From the NCBI GenBank assembly GCA_035949375.1, contig DASZIG010000089.1, positions 1-64,000 of the forward strand: a DNA stretch of 64,000 bases. The letters run 5' to 3'. This DNA comes from Gp13-AA77 sp035949375 (GTDB lineage Bacteria; Acidobacteriota; Terriglobia; UBA7540). Position numbers and translations under genes: made by a program. Below, in pieces: positions 58,362-64,000 of the stretch (the first letter of the stretch is position 1; every line of letters starts with the position of its first letter). The notes beneath the pieces are model-generated. The model saw nothing but the letters and a program-made list of their open reading frames with translations. It had not been told where the DNA came from and made no database searches.

Positions 58362-58445
58362 CAGTATGAGAACAGCAAGCGTTTTCGGCTTGATGATTCC
58401 ACCTCAGCCATCACGAGAATTGCGTTTCATTCTACACTATCGACG

Positions 58446-59162
58446 ATGACCCAAACGCACTCAACGCGGATCGAGCGCCTGTTCATCGAAGGGCCCTCCG
58501 GCCGGATCGAGGCGCTGCTCGAGTGGATTCCGGAAGTGCAGCCCCCGCTCGCTGCCGTGGTTTGCCATCCGCACCCGCTTTACGGCGGCACCATGCACAC
58601 CAAGGCCGTCTTTCGCGCCGCCAAAGCGGCTCTCAGCCTCGGCCTGCCCGCGCTGCGCTTCAATTTTCGTGGCGCCGGCCACAGCGAGGGAGTGTTTGCC
58701 CAAGGAGTTGGGGAGCGCGACGACGCCCGTGCCGCCCTCGACTTCCTGAGCGGCCGATTCCCGGGACTGCCCCTGGCGATGATGGGATTCTCGTTCGGCT
58801 CCGTTGTGGGGTTGGCGGTAGGCGCCGCTGACCGTCGCGTCGCCGCGCTGGTGGGACTCGGAGTGCCGATCGCCTCGCACGATATGAGCTTTCTTCTGCC
58901 TGTCGCCAAGCCTAAGCTTATCGTCCAGGGTTCGGAGGACATTTACGGCCCGCGCGACCGCATGACTGAGTTCTTCAACGCGCTCGTGGTGCCCAAACAG
59001 ATCCGCTGGGTGGAAGGCGCGGACCATTTCTTCACCGGCCGGCTCGACGAGGAGCAGCGCGCCGTCCGCGATTTTCTCGACCAACTACTCCACGGCTTGA
59101 TTCCGAGCTCTGTGGAGGTCGAACCTGTGTCAATCTTGCCCGGGCAGCCGCCAGCCCAATGA
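58446..59162 (+). CDS. Alpha/beta hydrolase
   Basis: 238 residues. The nucleophile elbow is GFSFGS, the acid in GSEDIYGP and the His in EGADHFF, giving a full triad; HPHPLYGGTMHTK is the diagnostic oxyanion region of a conserved small bacterial hydrolase group. The ATG at 58446 starts MTQTHSTRIERLFI; the frame is open far upstream but only as antisense of the SH3 gene. It has no signal peptide. Confidence 0.85.
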   Translation: MTQTHSTRIERLFIEGPSGRIEALLEWIPEVQPPLAAVVCHPHPLYGGTMHTKAVFRAAKAALSLGLPALRFNFRGAGHSEGVFAQGVGERDDARAALDFLSGRFPGLPLAMMGFSFGSVVGLAVGAADRRVAALVGLGVPIASHDMSFLLPVAKPKLIVQGSEDIYGPRDRMTEFFNALVVPKQIRWVEGADHFFTGRLDEEQRAVRDFLDQLLHGLIPSSVEVEPVSILPGQPPAQ

Positions 59163-59279
59163 ACTGGAAGGTGACTTGGAACTCGGCGGCAGGCTCTCAC
59201 CGCGCGAAAAACCGCTCCGGCTGATCGAGCGACCGCGGCCCAGCAATCCCGCGGTCCGGCAATCCGACGATCGGCGATT

Positions 59280-59552
59280 TTACATGTTGATCTGCTGGTT
59301 TTTGTGCCGGTTGAGATACCAGCAAGGCGTGTAGCCCAGGTGGGGAAAGAGCGACCGTACGCAGGTTTCGGCTTGCGGCGGCTGGAAATAGTAATCGGGC
59401 TTCCCATCCTTCTTCATCACCGAGTACGACACCTGGACCGTGACCGAACCGAAGGGATTGCGGCCGCGCGGGATGCGAAAGCGCACCGAGAGGTAGTCAC
59501 CGGCGTAGACCAGCGCGACGAGCGCGAGTGCGGTCACGATGAAGCGCCTCAT
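59280..59552 (-). CDS. Small membrane-anchored hypothetical protein
   Basis: 90 residues; N-terminal helix (about 4-20), then a soluble part with two Cys (ETCVRSLF, TPCWYLNRH) that could form a disulfide in the periplasm. Its ATG overlaps the stop codon of the upstream cation transporter gene by 4 bp, so it is translationally coupled and may assist it. Not a family I recognise. Confidence 0.6.
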   Translation of the reverse strand: MRRFIVTALALVALVYAGDYLSVRFRIPRGRNPFGSVTVQVSYSVMKKDGKPDYYFQPPQAETCVRSLFPHLGYTPCWYLNRHKNQQINM

Positions 59553-61039
59553 ACCGGTTTACCGGTTTCCTTGCGACGATTTCCGGGGTCCTGTCGCTCT
59601 TCGCCAGGCTCGCCTTCTCTTGGCTCGGCGTGGATACTGACCTTGAGAATCTGTGGAAACGCCTGGCGGAACCGGAACTCGAGTTCTTCGGTGATGTCGT
59701 GAACGCGCGCCACCGGCAGATCGGGTTCGAGCGTGCAGTGCATGGCCACGTGAACGTTCGATCCCACTTCGTGCGCCTCGAGCGAGTGGCAGTCCACCAA
59801 TCCCGGCGTCTCCCGGGCGATCCGCATCAGTTTCGTCTCCAGGTCCGAAGCCACGATCTCGGTTTCGGCCGCCGGCTCCACGCGGTCGAACAGGGGCTCG
59901 ATGTGGACGTTCACTTCGCTGATCTCCTCGATCTGACCCTCGATGGCCGATTCGAGCCGGGTGGCGCGATCGTGCGCGGCCTGCAAGGTCAGGGAAGGGT
60001 CCACTTCGAGGTCGAGGTTCACGCGTACGCGCCCCTTCACCTCGTAGGCGGTCACGTCGTGCACTTTGAAGTTCAGCCGGTTGGCCACGGCGCGTACGCG
60101 CGCCACGGTGTCGGAGGCCGCCGGCGCTTGCGGCGTGGCATGGATCACGACGTCCGCGGTGGGGAAGAGTTCCCGTACCTTCGACTCCACGCTCTCAACC
60201 ATGGTTTGCGCGTGTTCGAAGGCGATGTCACCGGGCAGGGTCAGGCGCAGATCCACAAAGAGCTGCGGCCCGCTCTGCCGCACCCGAATGCGCTCGGGCA
60301 GCACCCCGCCCGGCACCTGGCTTAGACTCGCGGCGATGCGGGCGGATGTGCCCTCGGGAGCCGCGTCCACCAGGGCGTCTACCGTGCGGCGGCCAAGTTG
60401 CAGGCTGATGTAAAGTGTGATTCCAGCTACGATCAGGGCCGCCAGCGAGTCGGCGTGCTCCAGAAACGGGATGTGCCTCTCGTGAGCGATGAGGACGAAT
60501 GCCAGGCCAAGAATCACTGCCAGCGAGCTCCAAACGTCCATCGAAAAGTGCAGGGCATCCGCCTCGAGGGCCTGACTTTGATACTTGCGCGCCACACGGA
60601 ACAGCGCGCGCGAGCGCAGGCTGTCCAGCAGGGCCGAGATCACCATTACCGCGAAGGCCCAGGCGCTCGGCTCCACATGGACGGCGTGAAAGAACAAGCG
60701 CCGGACCGCCTCCGTGACGATGGCGGCGCATGCCACCATCAGCAGGCCGGTCTCCGTGAAGGCCGCGAGCGACTCCACCTTGCCGTGGCCGAAGGGATGA
60801 TCATAGTCGGCAGGCCTGTCGGAGACTCTTACAGAAAAGTAAGTGACGGCTGCCGCTACCAGGTCGAGCGCAGAATGCGCCGCCTCCGACAGGATGCCGA
60901 GACTGCCGGTCGCCACACCCACGCCGAGCTTGAGGCCCACCAGCAGGGTGGCCGTGGCCACAGACGCCAGCGCCACGGCTTGCTTCTCCGGCGCGGGCAC
61001 GTGGTGGTCAGCAGGCGGAGCCTGTAAGGAGGGGAGCAT
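59549..61039 (-). CDS. Cation diffusion facilitator with extended C-terminus
   Basis: 496 residues. The six-helix CDF transporter (about 25-215) shows HSALDLVAAAVTYFSV, DHPFGHGKVES and HFSMDVWSS, which hold the metal-binding His and Asp residues. CDF proteins usually end after one cytoplasmic dimerisation domain (about 300 residues). This one has three such domains in a row (about 218-305, 315-395, 405-480). It is predicted to export Zn, Fe, Mn or similar divalent ions. The ATG at 61039 is preferred over a TTG upstream. Confidence 0.9.
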   Translation of the reverse strand: MLPSLQAPPADHHVPAPEKQAVALASVATATLLVGLKLGVGVATGSLGILSEAAHSALDLVAAAVTYFSVRVSDRPADYDHPFGHGKVESLAAFTETGLLMVACAAIVTEAVRRLFFHAVHVEPSAWAFAVMVISALLDSLRSRALFRVARKYQSQALEADALHFSMDVWSSLAVILGLAFVLIAHERHIPFLEHADSLAALIVAGITLYISLQLGRRTVDALVDAAPEGTSARIAASLSQVPGGVLPERIRVRQSGPQLFVDLRLTLPGDIAFEHAQTMVESVESKVRELFPTADVVIHATPQAPAASDTVARVRAVANRLNFKVHDVTAYEVKGRVRVNLDLEVDPSLTLQAAHDRATRLESAIEGQIEEISEVNVHIEPLFDRVEPAAETEIVASDLETKLMRIARETPGLVDCHSLEAHEVGSNVHVAMHCTLEPDLPVARVHDITEELEFRFRQAFPQILKVSIHAEPREGEPGEERQDPGNRRKETGKPV

Positions 61040-61075
61040 GGCCGCATTATGGAGCAAAGATGCGATGAGACGCTA

Positions 61076-61200
61076 CAAGTGGCGAGTGACAGGTGGCGGG
61101 TGACGGGGAGTGACAAGTTCGGAGTTCGGAGTCGCCCGGTGCGGAGTTACGAGCCGTGCTTGTCACTTGTCACCTGCGCCGCTTGCCACTCGTCACTTGC
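61076..61200. repeat. Type A hairpin with nested type C words
   Basis: The arms 61076-61117 (caagtggcgagtgacagg...) and 61158-61200 (...cacctgcgccgcttgccactcgtcacttg) are inverted copies of about 42 bases. The 40-base loop holds ttcggagttcggag words of type C. It lies between the CDF and TPR genes. Confidence 0.85.
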
Positions 61201-61219
61201 AGCGTTTAGGCTCGCGGCC

Positions 61220-61534
61220 TCAATCCAGATTCTCAAGCGCATCCATCAGTTCGCCGTGGGCGTGCTTCTGGCCGAGTCGCCCGGTTACTTCGATGCCCTT
61301 CGTCAGCACCTGGCGGGCCTCCTCGGTACGGCCCTGATTCGCAAGCAGCAACCCCGCCTGGTAATAGGAGGCCGAATAGTCGGGATGATGCTCCAGGAGA
61401 TACCGGAAGTGCTCCCAGGCCTGGTCCGGCTGGCCGCCGCGCACGAGTTCGAGAGCCAGCGCGTAGCGCGCGAAGGTATCGTCCGGCCTCGCCGCCAGAG
61501 AATCGCGCAGAAACTGGATTCGTTCGTTTTCCAT
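61220..61534 (-). CDS. Small TPR protein
   Basis: 104 residues with about two and a half tetratricopeptide repeats (ARYALALELVRGGQPDQAWEH, SASYYQAGLLLANQGRTEEA). It lacks a signal peptide, so it is a cytoplasmic protein-interaction adaptor. The ATG at 61534 is chosen over a GTG seven codons earlier because the repeat unit starts just after it. Confidence 0.8.
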   Translation of the reverse strand: MENERIQFLRDSLAARPDDTFARYALALELVRGGQPDQAWEHFRYLLEHHPDYSASYYQAGLLLANQGRTEEARQVLTKGIEVTGRLGQKHAHGELMDALENLD

Positions 61535-61634
61535 GTTATTTTCAAGCCGGCCCACGCCGCCCGCATAATCCTTTCGGTCTATTTTCGGGAGCCTCGGCTC
61601 TTCTCCCGGCTGTCCCGGCTTTTCAGCGCACCGC

Positions 61635-61690
61635 GATCTTAAATCGGGATCTTAAATCGGGTTGCAAGACGGCCGCCAGTCGAATACTAT
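61635..61690 (+). promoter_or_regulatory. Promoter with upstream tandem 13-bp repeat
   Basis: Two exact tandem copies of GATCTTAAATCGG (61635-61660) lie directly upstream of TTGCAA (61662-61667), a 17-bp spacer and TACTAT (61685-61690). The tandem repeat may be a regulator site; the promoter would serve the thioesterase gene with a leader of about 130 bases. Confidence 0.45.
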
Positions 61691-61828
61691 AGGCCCCAGG
61701 GCGGGGATAAGCAAAGAACCCTCTTCAATTTCGGCAGGCATGAATGCGATTGGGGGTCGAAGTGAGCGGCGGGAGGAGTCTTGCCCGAGCGTGTGGCGGG
61801 GAAGCCTCGCGCCGCTGAGTAGACCTCT

Positions 61829-62347
61829 ATGGCGCGAGCAACGAACCACGACCTGCCGGGCCGGACACCGGCCGAGACGCGGGCCGAGATGGTGCAGGTG
61901 GTCTTGCCCAACGACGCCAATCCTCTGGGCAACATCCTGGGCGGCACCGTGATGCACCTGATCGACATTGCCGGCGCTATCGCCGCCCACCGGCACGCGC
62001 GCAGTTACGTGGTCACGGCCTCGGTGGACAATGTCGATTTCACGCGACCCATACGCGTGGGTCAGGTCATCATGCTGCGTTCCGAGGTCACGCGCGCCTT
62101 TCACACCTCGATGGAGGTGGAAGTGAAGGTCTACCTCGAGGACTACGTTCGCGCCGAACGTCACCTGACCAGTTCGGCTTACGTAACCTACGTGGCGGTG
62201 AACGATGAACTTCGGCCGATTCCTGTGCCTCCGCTCATCGTCCGCACCGCTGCGGAGAAGCGGCGTTATCGCGAGGCCCTGGCGCGCCGCCGGCGCCGCC
62301 TGGCCTTGGCCGCGCAGGCGCGGCGCAGGTTCCAGGGGGAACGATAA
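61829..62347 (+). CDS. Acyl-CoA thioesterase, hotdog fold (YciA/BFIT type)
   Basis: 172 residues. The single hotdog domain has NPLGNILGGTVMHLIDIAG (the catalytic Asn/Asp helix) and VTASVDNVDFTRPIRVG, as in hexameric acyl-CoA thioesterases. The C-terminal 35 residues are Arg/Ala-rich helix. It hydrolyses acyl-CoA in the cytoplasm; chain-length preference is unknown. Confidence 0.9.
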   Translation: MARATNHDLPGRTPAETRAEMVQVVLPNDANPLGNILGGTVMHLIDIAGAIAAHRHARSYVVTASVDNVDFTRPIRVGQVIMLRSEVTRAFHTSMEVEVKVYLEDYVRAERHLTSSAYVTYVAVNDELRPIPVPPLIVRTAAEKRRYREALARRRRRLALAAQARRRFQGER

Positions 62348-62402
62348 GCCGGCCGACCGCGATGCGCACCGGAGTTTAGCGCGGCGTGCCATCATCGGGC
62401 AC

Positions 62403-62411
62403 TGCTATAAT
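62403..62411 (+). promoter_or_regulatory. Extended -10 promoter upstream of ridA
   Basis: TGCTATAAT (extended -10) at 62403-62411 without a clear -35. The transcript would carry a leader of about 140 bases before the RidA ATG. Confidence 0.4.
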
Positions 62412-62559
62412 GTCTGTGGCGGCTTGCCCGTAAGGTTTTCCCGGGGGAGGGTGACGAAGCAGTCCGGCGGGCTCGTCTGCCGAGGTTCGGTCTTAATCAC
62501 CGCCAAAATTGAATGCTTAATGAACTGCGATACCAGCGCGTTCGCATAAGGAGACTTTC

Positions 62560-62949
62560 ATGAAGACCAAGCGCACCAAGATATTCACTGGCACGCCGTG
62601 GGAGCCGATGGCAGGCTATGCGCGTGCCGTGCAGGCGGGCGACAGCGTCTACATTTCGGGCACCACGGGCACTGATCCCTCAGGCAAGGTTCTGAGTCCG
62701 GGCGATGCCGCGGCCCAGACCGCCCAGGCAATCCGCAACATCGAGAATGCTCTCAAGCGGTTGGGCCTTGGTCTCGATCACGTCGTTCGAACGCGCATCT
62801 ACCTTACCCAAATGGAGAAATGGGAAGAGGTCGCCAAAGTGCACGGCCAGTTCTTCGGCGAGATTCACCCGGCGACGGCCCTGGTGGGAGTGACGCGCCT
62901 CGTCGATCCGGAGATGCTTGTCGAGATCGAGGCTGAAGCGGTCCTCTAG
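62560..62949 (+). CDS. RidA family protein (enamine/imine deaminase)
   Basis: 129 residues. The YjgF/RidA fold shows VYISGTTGTDPSG, the Arg of the active site in VVRTRIYLTQM and a C-terminal VEIEAEAVL. These homotrimers hydrolyse reactive enamines and imines made by PLP enzymes. A PLP-dependent enzyme gene follows. AAGGAG precedes the ATG. It is more like the YjgH or RutC-type branches than canonical RidA, so other substrates are possible. Confidence 0.9.
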   Translation: MKTKRTKIFTGTPWEPMAGYARAVQAGDSVYISGTTGTDPSGKVLSPGDAAAQTAQAIRNIENALKRLGLGLDHVVRTRIYLTQMEKWEEVAKVHGQFFGEIHPATALVGVTRLVDPEMLVEIEAEAVL

Positions 62950-63047
62950 GTGAGGGGACGCCTTGACCTCTTCGATGTTTTGGCCCCTCGATTTGTGTTC
63001 GAATCCTCGGTTCAGGCTTTGCGGGTGAGGCGAATTCAGGAGGACCG

Positions 63048-64000
63048 ATGCCAAGCCGGAGAAGCTTCCTAGCGGCCCTGGCCGCGCCCTCGATTCTCGA
63101 TGCTCTCGAGGCTCGCGGCGCGACTGCCGCGGCACCCGGCGCTGTGCCGGGCGCGGCGCACGAAATGGGCCAGGCGCCGTCCTGGCCTGACAACTCCGAT
63201 CCCGCCTTCTGGGACCGCATTCGCGACCAGTTCTACTTCCCTCGCAGCGAAGCCTTTTTCAACACCGGCACCATCGGCGCGGTACCGCGTTTCGTGCTGG
63301 AGCGCGTGATTGACGACATGCGCATGGTTGAATCGAACGTCGCGCGCTGGGACTACTCCCCGCGTACCACGGATTCCATCAGCGGCTATTCGCCCCAACT
63401 CCCGCTGCGCGAAAAACTCGGCAAGCTGGTGAATGCCGACGCCTCGGAACTGGCCCTCATCCAGAACGCCACCATGGGCATGAACATGTTGGCGCACGGT
63501 CTTGATCTCAAAGCCGGCGATGAGATCATCACCACGGACCGGGAGCATCCGGGCGGCGTCACCGGCTGGCAACTGCGCGCCAAGCGCGACGGGACGGTGT
63601 GGAAGCACATCACGATGCCTCAGCCGGCGAACGACCCGGACGAGGTCGTGCGGCTCTTTGAGGCTCAGATCACGCCCCGCACCCGCGTGCTGGCCTTCCC
63701 GCACATCGTCTCGCCGACCACTGTCGTCATGCCGGCAAAGCGCCTTGTGGACCTGGCCCACAATCACAAATGCCTTGCCATCATCGACGGCGCTCACGGC
63801 GTGGGCCAGATCGATGTCAACCTGCATGACCTCGGCTGTGACGCTTATTTCTCGAGTCCGCACAAGTGGCTGCTCGCCCCGCCGGGCAACGGCATGCTTT
63901 ACATCCGCGCTGACCGCCAGGACCTGTTCTGGACTACGTTGTGCAGCTCCGAATGGGACGACCACAAGTCCGGCGTGTACCGTTTCATGCAGTACGGCAC
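63048..64000 (+). CDS. Tat-exported class-V aminotransferase-like protein (partial)
   Basis: The gene runs off the window end; 317 codons are seen. The N-terminus is a twin-arginine signal (SRRSFLAALAAP). The fold is PLP-dependent class V as in isopenicillin N epimerase and cysteine desulfurases: NTGTIGAVP, IQNATMGMNMLAHGL, REHPGG, DGAHGVGQ (PLP Asp) and the Schiff-base Lys in SSPHKWL. AGGAGG precedes the ATG by five bases. Export of a folded PLP enzyme by Tat explains the signal. The reaction is unknown. Confidence 0.9.
   Translation, partial: MPSRRSFLAALAAPSILDALEARGATAAAPGAVPGAAHEMGQAPSWPDNSDPAFWDRIRDQFYFPRSEAFFNTGTIGAVPRFVLERVIDDMRMVESNVARWDYSPRTTDSISGYSPQLPLREKLGKLVNADASELALIQNATMGMNMLAHGLDLKAGDEIITTDREHPGGVTGWQLRAKRDGTVWKHITMPQPANDPDEVVRLFEAQITPRTRVLAFPHIVSPTTVVMPAKRLVDLAHNHKCLAIIDGAHGVGQIDVNLHDLGCDAYFSSPHKWLLAPPGNGMLYIRADRQDLFWTTLCSSEWDDHKSGVYRFMQYG

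Noticed and set aside
62412..62559. Riboswitch or SRP RNA in the RidA leader
   Set aside because: GC-rich paired segments exist, but none of the conserved cores I know (TPP, cobalamin, glycine, guanidine, c-di-GMP, SRP) could be matched.

Overview
The window is a GC-rich bacterial chromosome segment. It carries ordinary housekeeping genes on both sides of a phage-structural gene block of about 21 kb. The gene content (GWxTD-family protein, VPS10/BNR exported protein, several FtsX/MacB-type permeases, sulfatase-like proteins fused to TPRs, CMP-Kdo synthetase for lipopolysaccharide) fits a Gram-negative environmental bacterium. Acidobacteriota is my best guess from gene families and style; no marker gene was compared.

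Layout. 1-6.3 kb: uvrA (minus) and a large exported BNR-repeat protein. 6.4-11.8 kb: a minus-strand MacB-like exporter set read as adaptor, ATPase, permease, permease, with a 403-bp AT-rich gap holding direct repeats and a 27-bp palindrome. 12.3-21.1 kb: envelope genes, namely a GWxTD protein, a beta-barrel-like protein, two translationally coupled sulfatase/alkaline-phosphatase-fold proteins with TPR tails, and a further phosphodiesterase-like protein. 21.2-28.7 kb: a plus-strand run rplU-rpmA-obgE-nadD-rsfS-rlmH-cobO-accD-folC-plsC behind a good sigma70-type promoter. 28.7-31.9 kb: minus-strand FAD disulfide oxidoreductase, short-chain dehydrogenase and kdsB.

32.2-53.4 kb: a plus-strand phage particle block. 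It has Mu-like head genes (gp27-like small subunit, large terminase, DUF935 portal, gpI-like protease with a probable internal scaffold start, decoration protein, capsid, gp36-like connector). These are joined to a non-contractile tail module: terminator, tube, two overlapping chaperone frames, a very short tape measure, and a tail hub apparently interrupted by a roughly 960-residue carbohydrate-active module. A 3-TM holin of the gene-transfer-agent type is present. No integrase, transposase, repressor, replication gene or endolysin is visible, so a defective prophage or a domesticated particle (GTA-like) are both possible.

53.7-64 kb: a membrane protein behind a strikingly structured leader, then an exported OB-fold-like protein, ornithine cyclodeaminase family protein, acyltransferase-like protein, SH3 protein, alpha/beta hydrolase, cation diffusion facilitator, TPR protein, hotdog thioesterase, RidA and a Tat-exported class-V aminotransferase that runs off the end.

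The most unusual signal across the whole window is a set of long imperfect hairpins. Their arms are built of reiterated 7-9-bp words of a few sequence types. They sit at gene boundaries both in the core operon and in the phage block, and in places run into coding sequence.
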